Below the pieces are notes generated by a model. It was not told where the DNA came from. It searched no databases and saw only the letters and a program-made list of their open reading frames with translations. The position numbers and the translations under genes are program-made. Shown piece by piece: positions 45,357 to 54,221 of a DNA stretch of 64,000 bases. Source of the stretch: Aromatoleum buckelii (GTDB lineage: Bacteria; Pseudomonadota; Gammaproteobacteria; Burkholderiales; Rhodocyclaceae); NCBI RefSeq assembly GCF_012910785.2, contig NZ_WTVH02000010.1:1550001-1614000 (forward strand), given 5' to 3'. Within the stretch, counting starts at the first letter, position 1. Each line of letters starts with the position of its first letter.

Positions 45357-45459
45357 GTTATATCAGAAGCCGGGCCGCTTCGAGGGCCGCTTCGAGGGCA
45401 GCGTCGGGGGCGGCAAAGGAGGCGGGGTCGTGCCCGATCGTCTTCATCAGCGTCCGCAT
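45357..45459 (-). CDS. Possible 33-residue small protein after senB
   Basis: Immediately after the senB TGA an ATG (TGAATG) opens a 33-codon frame (MRTLMKTIGHDPASFAAPDA, then two AALEA repeats and a TAA). It could be translated by reinitiation. It might equally be a decayed remnant. No family recognised. Confidence 0.3.
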
Positions 45460-46470
45460 TCAGCTCGTTCCCGCGGGTCGCGACAGCAGATCGCCGACCA
45501 GCCGGCGCAGCGCCGCACGCTCGCATTCCGGTGCGAACAGCGGTGCACGCTGCCGGCACTGTTCGGCCAGCCGTGCGATCAGCCTGTCGCCCTCTCCCAC
45601 GAGCGATTCCCGACAGCGTAACAGCAGCGCCGCCAGCGCCTCGGCGTCGCCCCACGGAAAGTAGCCGGCATAATCGGCACCGAGCATCCCGACGTTTCCG
45701 TCGATGCGCGATGCGAGCACTGGCGTGCCGCTCGCGACCGCTTCCATCACGACGTGCGCGCCGCCTTCCATGCGACTCGCGTGGATGAGCAGATGCGCGC
45801 GCTGGATGTGGCGGCGCACCGCCTCGTGCGGTTGCCCGCCGAGCCAGCGGTAGTTCGGTGCCGCAGCCATTGTCGCTCGCGCGGCCTTGCCGAGCGCCGG
45901 ATCGAGCGGATCGCCGATGTGGTCGATGAAGATGTCGCGCCGCTTGGCGAGCAGCCGTGCGGCGGCGAACAGCGTCTGCGGCGACTTTTCCTCGCGCAGG
46001 TGGCCGACCATCACCGCCCGCAGATGAAGCGACGACTTCGCGAGCGCCTTTCGCGCAGTGGTGGACTGGAAAATCACATGCGCCTTCGCGCGCACCGCTT
46101 CCGGCAGCGCGTGCGGCGCGCATTCCTGCAGCACGACGAGCGCCTGCGCGAGATCCAGCGAGCGCCGCGCCGCAGCGTCGGTAATGACGTCGCGATACAG
46201 GTCGGTCCCGGTGAGCACCACCGCCAGGCCCTTGCCCGGGCGCGCGCTGGCCCAGGCCGCGATCGATTGCGCCGACCGACGCGCATGCAGGGCGATCATC
46301 GCGGCGTCGCCGGTGGCCAGCGCATCTGGCCAAGCCTTGACGATGCGCACATGGCAGTGGCCCGCGAGGTGCCGCTGCCAGCGCCGCGCCGTCTGCCAGT
46401 TGCCGTTGTTCGCATCGCGCAGCGCCGGACTGACGATCACCAGTTGCGGCATACTCGTGGCACCGGTCAT
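45460..46470 (-). CDS. senB: SenB-like selenosugar synthase (glycosyltransferase family)
   Basis: 336 residues. A GT-B glycosyltransferase with VIVSPALRDANNGNWQTARR at the N-terminus, TGTDLYRD mid-protein and the C-terminal nucleotide-sugar site HASRMEGGAHVVMEAVASGT. This sequence style matches the selenium-linked glycosyltransferases known as SenB, which transfer selenium from selenophosphate to a UDP-sugar to make a selenosugar. The partner SenA-like gene is divergent and adjacent. The ATG used has an AAGGGG site nine bases upstream; an internal ATG six codons later is possible. Confidence 0.8.
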   Translation of the reverse strand: MTGATSMPQLVIVSPALRDANNGNWQTARRWQRHLAGHCHVRIVKAWPDALATGDAAMIALHARRSAQSIAAWASARPGKGLAVVLTGTDLYRDVITDAAARRSLDLAQALVVLQECAPHALPEAVRAKAHVIFQSTTARKALAKSSLHLRAVMVGHLREEKSPQTLFAAARLLAKRRDIFIDHIGDPLDPALGKAARATMAAAPNYRWLGGQPHEAVRRHIQRAHLLIHASRMEGGAHVVMEAVASGTPVLASRIDGNVGMLGADYAGYFPWGDAEALAALLLRCRESLVGEGDRLIARLAEQCRQRAPLFAPECERAALRRLVGDLLSRPAGTS

Positions 46471-46487
46471 TACACGTCGCCCCTTCC

Positions 46488-47642
46488 ATGAACGTCGACG
46501 CCGCCCGCTCCGAAGCCGCCCGTCGTGGCGGCCGCCAGGTCCTCGCCGCCGCGCTTGCCGACGGCCGCGCGCGCACGCTGGCGCTGCTCGATGCTTACGC
46601 CGCCGCGCTCGGCGAGTCGCTGGCGGTTCCCTGTTCGCCGCAGCTCAACCCGCCGCGCTGGGAAGCCGGGCATATCGGCTGGTTCCAGGACTACTGGATC
46701 GCGCGCAACCGGCAGCGCGCGATGGGCGTCGCCTGCGACCCCGACCATCAGCGCCTCGCCGGGCGCTTCGCGCAGGCCGACGCGCTGTACGACTCGAGCA
46801 AGGTACCGCATTCGACCCGCTGGCAGCTCGACCTGCCCGACCTCGCCGCGACCCGCGCCTATCTGGCCGAGAGCCTGGCGGAGACGCTGGCGCTGCTCGC
46901 CGCGACGCCCGAGACCGACGCGGACCTGTATTTTTTCCGCTTGGTATTGTTTCACGAGGACATGCACGGCGAGGCCGGGATCTACATGGCGCAAGCGCTC
47001 GATATCCCGCTGCCCGAGCCGCTGCTCGGGCCGGAGAGTAACATGTCGGAGGCTCGCGCACTGCGGGTCGCGGCGCAGAGCTCGACGCTCGGCTGGCACG
47101 GTGACGGCTTCGCCTTCGATAACGAAGTGACGGCCCACGAGGTCGCGGTGCCGGCCTTCGAGATCGATTCCGAGGTGGTGAGCTGGCGCCGCTACCTGCC
47201 TTTCGTCGAGCAGACCGGCGCCGCGCCCCCGCGCTATCTGCGCCGGGACGACGGCGGCTGGCAGCGCTGCGTTTTTGGCCGCTGGGAGGCGCTGCCGCTG
47301 GATGCTCCGGCCGTGCATCTGCGCTGGGACGAAGCCGACGCGTGGTGCCGCTGGGCAGGGCGGCGCCTCCCCCGCGAAGCCGAATGGGAAGTCGCCGCGC
47401 TGACGCATCCGGCATTCCGCTGGGGCGAGGTCTGGGAATGGACCGACAGCCGCTTCGCGCCCTACCCCGGTTTCGTCCCCCACCCGTACCGAGACTACTC
47501 GGCGCCGTGGTTCGGCGACCGCTACGTGCTGCGCGGCGCGAGTCGGGCGACAAGCCCGCGCATCGCGCATCCGCGCTACCGCAACTACTTCACTCCCGAG
47601 CGCAATGACCTGCACAACGGCTTTCGCAGTTGCGCATGCTAG
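46488..47642 (+). CDS. senA: SenA-like selenoneine synthase (EgtB family)
   Basis: 384 residues. A DinB-like domain carries the iron-binding His set, H62 (EAGHIGWFQ) and H156/H160 (FHEDMHGEA). It is followed by a formylglycine-synthase-like domain (CRWAGRRLPREAEWEVAA, then a FRSC ending). EgtB-type enzymes join a sulfur donor to hercynine; SenA uses selenosugar from SenB. The adjacent SenB-like gene favours SenA over EgtB, and no egtD is beside it, so hercynine must come from elsewhere. The start codon is only 17 bases from the senB start. Confidence 0.8.
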   Translation: MNVDAARSEAARRGGRQVLAAALADGRARTLALLDAYAAALGESLAVPCSPQLNPPRWEAGHIGWFQDYWIARNRQRAMGVACDPDHQRLAGRFAQADALYDSSKVPHSTRWQLDLPDLAATRAYLAESLAETLALLAATPETDADLYFFRLVLFHEDMHGEAGIYMAQALDIPLPEPLLGPESNMSEARALRVAAQSSTLGWHGDGFAFDNEVTAHEVAVPAFEIDSEVVSWRRYLPFVEQTGAAPPRYLRRDDGGWQRCVFGRWEALPLDAPAVHLRWDEADAWCRWAGRRLPREAEWEVAALTHPAFRWGEVWEWTDSRFAPYPGFVPHPYRDYSAPWFGDRYVLRGASRATSPRIAHPRYRNYFTPERNDLHNGFRSCAC

Positions 47643-47997
47643 GGCCGGCGATTGCGCCACGAGTTCGGGGCCGGGCGACGAACACCACGCGTTGGATGCC
47701 AATTCGCCTTCCGCAATGAAATTGAGGGCAGTTTGAGAGACGTGCTCGATGTGGAGCATCCCTGCCCTGGACTCCCTCGAGCTTGCCCGTTCCGCTAACC
47801 GCCTCCCCAATGTCGCTATCGTGCGGGACCGGTCTGCCCTCCACGTCGCGCTGAACGCGGCGCTCAGTACAGACCGCTCGGGTCATAGAATGCGATGACT
47901 GCGACACCGCCACACTCTCGATGCGGGTGACAGCGAAGATGTCGCCGAGGCATGCGAGCATGCGCTCTATCCAACGGCGACGAGACTGCTGCGAGCG
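47643..47997. other. Intergenic stretch between senA and the Cache-domain gene
   Basis: About 350 bases with no convincing gene or RNA. The overlapping short frames have no family features. Both flanking genes end here (convergent). Confidence 0.5.
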
Positions 47998-48882
47998 TTA
48001 CCGCTTGTAGTAGCCGACGCCGACCATCGTTTCACCTACGCGTCGGATATAGCTGCGTTTCGACTCGATCTTTCCCGAAACGGGATTCAGCCACTTGTAG
48101 TCGAGCTTGCCACTCGTGCTCTGGCCCAGTTGGGCGATCATCTCGCTGACGATGTGCCGCCGGGTCGGATCGACGAGTCGGTGTGAATCGGTGCCGACGA
48201 GACCCGGTTGAGCGGCGTAGGCGACGAAACGCCGGCTGCGCAGGTCGACCGCGAACACGTACAAGTCGTCGCGCACGAAGCGCCCGTCGATCCGCTGGAA
48301 TGCGGCGAACGCGATGGCCTCATCGGCTTTCACCGCTTTCGCCGCCGCATCGACCATCGCCTTTGCGTCGGCCGGCGTCGCGCGGGGAGAAAAGTAGCCG
48401 ACGGCGACAATCAGGCCGCCCACTTTGCGGAACAGCGTCACCTTCGGCTCGCCGCGGCTGTCGGCGGGGTTGAACCATTTATATTCGACCCGTCCGCCGC
48501 CCTGCTCTTTCGCGAGCCGAACGATCTCGTGGAAGAACGGCTTACCCTCCGCGTCGGTGTAGTCGAGCACGTTGGTCCCGACGAGAGCGGCGGAAAAACC
48601 GCAGCTCGCGAGGAAGCGCCCGTCGGTGCGCAGCGCATACGCGTAGAGGTCGCGGTCGACGAACTGCTCCTCGCGAGCGAAGGCCTGGACGCCGGCTTCG
48701 CCGTGCGCCTGGACGTGGCGCACGGCCCGCTCGAGGAGCACAGCCGCGCGTTTTTCGGCAGCGGTCACGATGCGCGGCCCATCCGCACGGGCCCGGCCCA
48801 CGTCCTGCGGCAATGCGGTCCCGGCCCACAGCGCGAAACCACCGAGCACGAGGGCGCGAACGATACGGATTCTGGTAAACAT
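47998..48882 (-). CDS. Secreted double Cache-domain protein
   Basis: 294 residues. An N-terminal signal peptide (RALVLGGFALWAGTALPQ) is followed by two similar Cache-type modules (about 45-155 and 165-290), each with a Y(K)W-N/P strand (EYKWFNPAD, DYKWLNPVS) and GYF/GYYKR end. There is no second membrane segment or signalling output. Cache domains bind small ligands in chemoreceptors and kinases; here it is free and last in a TRAP transporter operon. It may act as an additional binding protein. Spacing to dctM is 31 bases. Confidence 0.75.
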   Translation of the reverse strand: MFTRIRIVRALVLGGFALWAGTALPQDVGRARADGPRIVTAAEKRAAVLLERAVRHVQAHGEAGVQAFAREEQFVDRDLYAYALRTDGRFLASCGFSAALVGTNVLDYTDAEGKPFFHEIVRLAKEQGGGRVEYKWFNPADSRGEPKVTLFRKVGGLIVAVGYFSPRATPADAKAMVDAAAKAVKADEAIAFAAFQRIDGRFVRDDLYVFAVDLRSRRFVAYAAQPGLVGTDSHRLVDPTRRHIVSEMIAQLGQSTSGKLDYKWLNPVSGKIESKRSYIRRVGETMVGVGYYKR

Positions 48883-48913
48883 GGCTCGATCTCTCCTTTG
48901 CGGCGAATGCCGC

Positions 48914-50254
48914 TCAGTAGCCCATCATCCGCGGCAGCCACAGTGACAGATCCGGCATGAACGCGATGAGGAACAACGCGATCGTCGAAGCAATCACGAA
49001 CGGGTGGATGCGCGCGACGATCTCCTCGACGGTCGAGCCGCCTATGCCGGACGCAACGAACAGGTTCTCGCCGAGCGGCGGCGTCTGGAAGCCGATGGAC
49101 AGCGCGCAGATCACGACGATGCCGACGTGCGTCGGGTCGGCGCCCATCATGTACATGACCGGGAGCAGGACCGGCACCAGGATCATGATCGCCGCGAGCG
49201 TTTCCATGAACATGCCGACGAACAGCAGGAACATGATGATCAGCGCCCAGATCAGGTACAAATTGTCGGTGAGGTTCAGCAGCGACTCGGCGATCGTCGC
49301 CGGAATGCGCTGTTCGACGAGCAGGCGCCCGAACACCGTCGCCGCGAACAGGATCAGCAGCACGCGGCCGGTGATCCAGGTCGTCGTTTTCAGCGAGTTG
49401 AACAGCGCCTCGAACTTGAGCTCGCGATGCAGCACGAGGCCGACAAACAGCGTGTAGAAGATCGCGACGATTGCCGATTCGGTCGGCGTGAAAAGCCCCG
49501 TGTAGATGCCGCCGAGGATGATAACCGGCGCGAGGATCGACCACACGCCGCGTCGCAGCGCTGTCTTGATTTCGTCCGTCGACCACTTCTCGGTCAGGCC
49601 GCGATAGCCGCGCTTGCCCGAGATCATGTAGTTCACCACCAGCAGGCTGCCGGCCATGATCAGGCCGGGGATGACGCCGGCGACGAAGAGCTTCGGGATC
49701 GACAGCGACTCGAACGCCCCGAACTTCTCGATCGCCTCGGCCGGCGGGTTCATGCCGAGCGCCGAGATGCCGAAGATCACCATCGGGATGGACGGCGGAA
49801 TGATGATGCCGAGGCCGCCCGACGCGGCGGTGACCGCCGACGCGTAGCTGCGCTCGTACTTGCGCTGCGTCATCGCCGGGATCATCAGCATGCCGACTGC
49901 GGCGGTCGTCGCCGGGCCGGAGCCCGAAATCGCGCCGAAGAAGAGACACGCAAGCACCGTCGCCGCGCCGAGCCCGCCGGTGATCGGGCCGGCGAGCGAT
50001 TCGGCGATGTCGACGAGCCGCTTCGAGATGCCGGCCGCTTCCATCAGCGCCCCGGCGAGCACGAACGCGGGCAGCGCCATCAGCGGGAAGCTGCCGACCG
50101 ACGTGAACGCGATCTGCACGAACGCGATCGGGTTTTTGTCGAGCACGATGAAGGCGCCCATCGCTGCGCCGGCGAGCGACACCGTGATCGGCGCACCCAG
50201 CAGCAGCAGCACGAAGAAGCCACCGAACAGGATTTCGAGAATGTAGGCATCCAT
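48914..50254 (-). CDS. TRAP transporter large permease (TauM/DctM-like)
   Basis: 446 residues, about 12 membrane helices, with the DctM N-terminus MDAYILEILFGGFFVLLLLG and FGAISGSGPATTAAVG. It is the channel subunit of a three-component TRAP importer together with the small permease and binding protein just upstream. Location downstream of TauXY-like genes suggests taurine or a similar sulfonate as substrate. Confidence 0.88.
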   Translation of the reverse strand: MDAYILEILFGGFFVLLLLGAPITVSLAGAAMGAFIVLDKNPIAFVQIAFTSVGSFPLMALPAFVLAGALMEAAGISKRLVDIAESLAGPITGGLGAATVLACLFFGAISGSGPATTAAVGMLMIPAMTQRKYERSYASAVTAASGGLGIIIPPSIPMVIFGISALGMNPPAEAIEKFGAFESLSIPKLFVAGVIPGLIMAGSLLVVNYMISGKRGYRGLTEKWSTDEIKTALRRGVWSILAPVIILGGIYTGLFTPTESAIVAIFYTLFVGLVLHRELKFEALFNSLKTTTWITGRVLLILFAATVFGRLLVEQRIPATIAESLLNLTDNLYLIWALIIMFLLFVGMFMETLAAIMILVPVLLPVMYMMGADPTHVGIVVICALSIGFQTPPLGENLFVASGIGGSTVEEIVARIHPFVIASTIALFLIAFMPDLSLWLPRMMGY

Positions 50255-50269
50255 TTTCGCGACTCCGGG

Positions 50270-50815
50270 TCAGGCATGCGCGGCAGCGACGCGCTTGAGG
50301 TTCTCGATTTCCTCGGCCTCGGGATCGACGATCTCGACACCCTTGAACAGCGAGAGGTAGTTGTTCCACAGGATGCGCACCGACATCAGCAGGAACGCGG
50401 CCGGCAGGATCATGTAGAAGTACTTCATCGGCAGGCCGATCGTCTGCGACTTCCAGAAGACGTTCATACGGTTGAACACGAAGTCGTAGCTGAGCCAGAC
50501 GAAATACAGGTTGAACGCGACCCAGATCAGGTCCGCAGTCGCTTCGCTGACTTTCTTCACGATCGGCGGGAAGAAGCGGAAATGGAAGGACACGCGATTG
50601 TGCGCGGACATCTTCGCCGCGACGACCGAGCCGAGGTAGGCGAACCACACGAAGAGGTAAGTCGCGAGCTCTTCGCCCCACGGCAGCGAGTACTGGAAGA
50701 ACTGGCGCAGAAGGATCTGCACGAAGAGCAGGAGCACGAAGAACGCGAGCAGCGCCTCGCACAGGTACTCCTCGATATTGGAAACGAATTTGACGAGAAC
50801 GCGCGATACGGACAT
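50270..50815 (-). CDS. TRAP transporter small permease (TauL/DctQ-like)
   Basis: 181 residues with four helices (for example EALLAFFVLLLFVQILLRQF and LATYLFVWFAYLGSVVAAK), normal for DctQ. The ATG giving MSVSRVLVKFVSNIEEYL was chosen over a longer frame that has no membrane features. It is separated by 15 bases from dctM. Confidence 0.85.
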   Translation of the reverse strand: MSVSRVLVKFVSNIEEYLCEALLAFFVLLLFVQILLRQFFQYSLPWGEELATYLFVWFAYLGSVVAAKMSAHNRVSFHFRFFPPIVKKVSEATADLIWVAFNLYFVWLSYDFVFNRMNVFWKSQTIGLPMKYFYMILPAAFLLMSVRILWNNYLSLFKGVEIVDPEAEEIENLKRVAAAHA

Positions 50816-51003
50816 GAGCGACTCCAGAATTCGGGGGCGGGGCGGTTCCGCTCGCGCGGCGCTCGGGCGGGCGCAGCGGGCGCGGAACTGAAGTGGCGTG
50901 AGCGGATGATTTGCTCGGAGCTTTCGGCGATTCGCGGACGCGTTTCGGCGGGCGGCGCGCACTGCCTGCGCGCCGCCTCCGCATCGCGAAGCGCTACGGA
51001 CGA

Positions 51004-52002
51004 TTAGCGGCCGAGCGTCTGCAGCGCGCGGTCGAGCTTCTCCTTGCCGCCGATGCTCTTGTAGAACTTCGGCCACACGGTGGTCGTCGCCTTCGCGATC
51101 CACTCCTTTTCGCCGTCGGCAGGCTCGGTGATCTGCAGGCCCCGTGCGACGAGATCCTTCTTGATCTTCTCTTCGGTCTCGAGCAGATACTTGAAGCTGT
51201 GCTCGGTCGCTTCATGGCCGGCATCGAGGATTGCCTTCTGCACCTCGGGCTTCTGGTCCTTGAACACCGACTCGCTGACGACGAGCGGCTCGAGCGAGAA
51301 GATGTAGCGCAGGTTCGTGACGTACTTCTGCACCTCGTAGAACTTCATCGCCGAAACGGTGATGTACGGGTTGTCCTGGCCGTCGACGACGCGCTGCTGC
51401 AGCCCGGTGAAGGTTTCCGACCACGACATCGGCGTCGGATTGACGCCCCACGCCTGGTACGACGCGATCATGATCTCGTTCTTCGGCACGCGAATCACGA
51501 GGCCCTTCAGGTCGTCGAGCGTCGTCACCGGCTTCTTCGAGTTCGTCAGCACCCGGAACCCGGAATACGCCCAGCCGACGATGCGCACCCCGGCGTCGCG
51601 GATCGTGTTCTCGGTCAGCTCCTTGCCGACCTCGCCCTGCGTGAGCTTCTTCGCGTCATCGGCGCTCTGGATCACGTACGGCATCGTCAAGAGGCCGACG
51701 GTCGGCGAGAACGGCGTGATGTTGTTCACCGCGAGGATCGAGAAATCGAGCACGCCCATCGCCGCGTTGTTGACCGTGTCTTCCTCACTACCGAGCTGCC
51801 CGTTCGGGAACAGGTCGACCTTGTGCTTGCCGCCGGTCTTCTGCTCGAGGTTCTTCGCGAACGAGCTGCCGAGCTCCCACTGCGTGCCACCGGCGGCATC
51901 CCCGATCGCCATCTTGAAAGTCGTCGCGAGCGCGGCCGGGGCGGCGGCGATCAGGCTTGCGGCGGCGACGAACGAAAGCAGTACGTTCTTGCGGAATTTC
52001 AT
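51004..52002 (-). CDS. TRAP transporter substrate-binding protein (TauK/DctP-like)
   Basis: 332 residues with a signal peptide (MKFRKNVLLSFVAAASLIAA, then APAALA). It carries the DctP-type features DLFPNGQLGSEEDTVNNAAMG, the substrate-contact Arg in GLVIRVPKN, and GLQQRVVDGQDNP. It delivers an organic anion to the membrane subunits. Neighbouring taurine-dehydrogenase-like and xsc genes favour taurine; R. sphaeroides uses such a TRAP system (TauKLM). Confidence 0.85.
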   Translation of the reverse strand: MKFRKNVLLSFVAAASLIAAAPAALATTFKMAIGDAAGGTQWELGSSFAKNLEQKTGGKHKVDLFPNGQLGSEEDTVNNAAMGVLDFSILAVNNITPFSPTVGLLTMPYVIQSADDAKKLTQGEVGKELTENTIRDAGVRIVGWAYSGFRVLTNSKKPVTTLDDLKGLVIRVPKNEIMIASYQAWGVNPTPMSWSETFTGLQQRVVDGQDNPYITVSAMKFYEVQKYVTNLRYIFSLEPLVVSESVFKDQKPEVQKAILDAGHEATEHSFKYLLETEEKIKKDLVARGLQITEPADGEKEWIAKATTTVWPKFYKSIGGKEKLDRALQTLGR

Positions 52003-52171
52003 CTTTGTCTCCTCGATCTCTTTCTAATGGGTGTTGCGGCTTTGCTGCGCTACGGCCCGCACCCCTTGGGATCGTGCGGGGGACGGACCGGGTGCTACGG
52101 GTATCAGGCTACGGGTCTGGCGGTCGGCTCTTTACCGGTCCGTGCTCCGCCGCCGCCAAACGGCCGGACGG

Positions 52172-53608
52172 TCAAAGCACTTCATCCTTGAAGGTGTACC
52201 AGCGGTACAGCCACCACTGGCCGAAGCGGCGGAACGGCGCGAAGAGTTCCGCTTCGACCATTTCGCGCACGTTCGGGAACGGCAGACGCGAGCGGAAGAT
52301 CGGCAGCTCCGGCGTGCGCACCCCGGCGATGTTCTCGGCGAGCCGGCGGCCGGCCTGCGCCGAATACATCACGCCGTTGCCGCCATAGCCGAGCGCGTAG
52401 TAGATCGAAGTCTTCGGGTCCGGCTGCACGATGCGCGGCATCATGTCGTGGCTGACATCCACCCAGCCCCACCACGAGTAGTCGATCGGGATGCCCGCGA
52501 GCGCCGGAAACTTGCGGTGCAGATCGCGGATCAGGAACTGCCTGTATTTGTCCTGCGGCGCGTCGCGGCCCGTGATCGCGCTGCGGCTGCCGATCTGCAC
52601 CCGGTTGTCGGGCAGGAGCCGGTAATAGTGGCGAAGAATGCGCGTATCGGTGATGACCTGCGTCGTGCGGAAGTTGCATGCATCGATCTCGGCCGGCGTC
52701 AGCGGCCGCGTGACGATCGAGTTCGACAGGATCGGCAGCAGCCGATTCCTGAATTCACGGTGCAGGCTGTTCGACGTGTAGCCGCCGGTCGCGACGCCGA
52801 CGGCGCGGGCGCGGACGATGCCGCCCGGCGTCTTCAGGTAATGCACGCCGTTCTTCGTTTCCCAGCCCATCACGGGGCTCGCCGGGTGTACCTTCACGCC
52901 GAGCGCGCGCGCTTTACGCAGGTAGCCGAACGCGAGCTTGCCCGCGTGAATGCCGATGCCTTCGGGCTCGTGCATCGCGCCCGCCGCTTCCTTGTCGTCG
53001 ACGTAGTCGCGTTTGACGGTGGCAGCGTCGAGGATGCGGGCGTCGTACTTGAAGACGTCGCGCAGGAGTTTCGCCTCCTTCTCGAGCGTCGGCATCACGC
53101 GCGGCTTGTGCGCGATGTAAAGGTGACCGCCCGGCTGCGGCTCGCAGTCGATGTCGCGGATCAAGCCCTTGAAGGTCTGCATCGCGTCGCAGATTTCCTC
53201 GTGCAGGCGCAGCGCGGTGTCGAGGCCGTAGCGCTCGATCCACTGCGAGCGCTTGAGCCGCCCCGACGCACACTGCGCCTGGCCGCCGTTGCGCGTGCTG
53301 CAGCCCCACGCGCTGCGGTTCGCTTCGAGCACCGTCGCCTTGATGCCGTGCTTCTCGGCGAGGAAGATCGCCGCCGTCAGCCCGGTGAAGCCGGAGCCGA
53401 TGATCGCGACGTCGACGTCGATGTCGTGCGTGACCGGCCCGTCGTCGGCCGGCGGCTCGCCGGCGGTGCCGATCCAGTACGTCGGCGCGTAGTCGCGGCC
53501 CTGCCCCGGCGTCGCCGATACCAGCGGATCGTAGGCGGGGTCGTACGGTTGGGCGGCGGCAGTCGCGCGCGCGTTCGTGACGATCCGCTTTTCTGCTATG
53601 GCTTCCAT
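52172..53608 (-). CDS. tauY: FAD oxidoreductase, taurine dehydrogenase large subunit-like
   Basis: 478 residues of the DadA/GlpO-type FAD oxidases. The dinucleotide site is VDVAIIGSGFTGLTAAIFLAE with the FAD-binding GCSTRNGGQAQCASGRLK following, and a C-terminal YYALGYGGNGVMYSAQAGRRLAE. It should oxidise an amine to an aldehyde and ammonia; in TauXY, taurine becomes sulfoacetaldehyde. The SnoaL-like small gene directly upstream and xsc nearby support TauY. A glycine or putrescine oxidase would be the alternative if context is ignored. Confidence 0.8.
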   Translation of the reverse strand: MEAIAEKRIVTNARATAAAQPYDPAYDPLVSATPGQGRDYAPTYWIGTAGEPPADDGPVTHDIDVDVAIIGSGFTGLTAAIFLAEKHGIKATVLEANRSAWGCSTRNGGQAQCASGRLKRSQWIERYGLDTALRLHEEICDAMQTFKGLIRDIDCEPQPGGHLYIAHKPRVMPTLEKEAKLLRDVFKYDARILDAATVKRDYVDDKEAAGAMHEPEGIGIHAGKLAFGYLRKARALGVKVHPASPVMGWETKNGVHYLKTPGGIVRARAVGVATGGYTSNSLHREFRNRLLPILSNSIVTRPLTPAEIDACNFRTTQVITDTRILRHYYRLLPDNRVQIGSRSAITGRDAPQDKYRQFLIRDLHRKFPALAGIPIDYSWWGWVDVSHDMMPRIVQPDPKTSIYYALGYGGNGVMYSAQAGRRLAENIAGVRTPELPIFRSRLPFPNVREMVEAELFAPFRRFGQWWLYRWYTFKDEVL

Positions 53609-53637
53609 GTCCCGACTCCTGAGGGTTCCTTCCGCGT

Positions 53638-54054
53638 TCAGGCCGCCTTCGCGACCGGCGGACGGTCCTTGCGGTACGCGTTCTTCACCGCGATCCTGCC
53701 GTCGCGGAACGTGAAGACATCGACCATGCGCGCCTCGATGCGCGTGCCGTCGGCCTTCGTGCCGCTGAACGTCGATTCCGAGACGCCGCGGTCGCCGCAG
53801 ACGAAGTGCTCGCCGTCGCGCCACGCGGCGTCGGGGAAGGTCTGCCACGCGAGCTGGAAGCCCGCGCGCACTGCCTCGCGGCCTTCGAAGGTCTTGCCGA
53901 ACAGGTCGGGGCCGGCTACCGCGTGGAACACGCAGTCGTCCGTCATGAAACTCATCAGCGCGTCGAGGTCATGCCGGTTCCAGGCGTCCGAGAAGGCTGC
54001 GAGGGTCTCGGCGGTGGCTTCGCTGCGGGGCTCGATGGCGGTTGCGGTATTCAT
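53638..54054 (-). CDS. tauX: SnoaL-like protein, taurine dehydrogenase small subunit-like
   Basis: 138 residues with the NTF2/SnoaL fold (FSDAWNRHDLDALMSFMTDDCVFH, FEGREAVRAGFQLAWQTFPDA). The small subunit TauX of taurine dehydrogenase belongs to this fold. It is the first gene of the operon, with its own promoter and a GGAGACC ribosome-binding site before the ATG, and is 29 bases upstream of the tauY-like gene. Confidence 0.75.
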   Translation of the reverse strand: MNTATAIEPRSEATAETLAAFSDAWNRHDLDALMSFMTDDCVFHAVAGPDLFGKTFEGREAVRAGFQLAWQTFPDAAWRDGEHFVCGDRGVSESTFSGTKADGTRIEARMVDVFTFRDGRIAVKNAYRKDRPPVAKAA

Positions 54055-54125
54055 GAGTTCGGTCTCCTTTCACTCGTTTTATCGTTTATACGAAACTTCT
54101 TGTACCGTTTTTCGGAACTTGATCA

Positions 54126-54154
54126 ACATTAGGCTGGACACCAAACGTTGTCAA
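54126..54154 (-). promoter_or_regulatory. Sigma70 promoter of the tauX operon
   Basis: On the minus strand TTGACA and TAATGT are 17 bases apart. Downstream comes TGATCAAGTTCCGAAAAACGG, shared with the xsc promoter. The segment upstream of the -35 (to about 54201) holds the direct-repeat element described for this regulon. Confidence 0.75.
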
Positions 54155-54201
54155 TACATATTTCGTTTTCCGGTACGTTACGATTCTCTTTCTGAAATTT
54201 A
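54155..54201 (-). promoter_or_regulatory. Operator region of the tauX promoter (direct repeats)
   Basis: Reading on the minus strand, GTACCGGAAAACGAAATA abuts the -35, with a second related element (TTTCAGAAAGAGAA) further upstream. Both recur with the same layout before xsc and the permease gene. Confidence 0.6.
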
Positions 54202-54221
54202 GCCCGATGGACCCTTGCGGT

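Noticed and set aside
45365-45400. Tandem repeat GGGCCGCTTCGA twice
   Set aside because: Only two copies in the coding-like tail after senB; reflects the AALEA amino-acid repeat and not a CRISPR or site-specific repeat.
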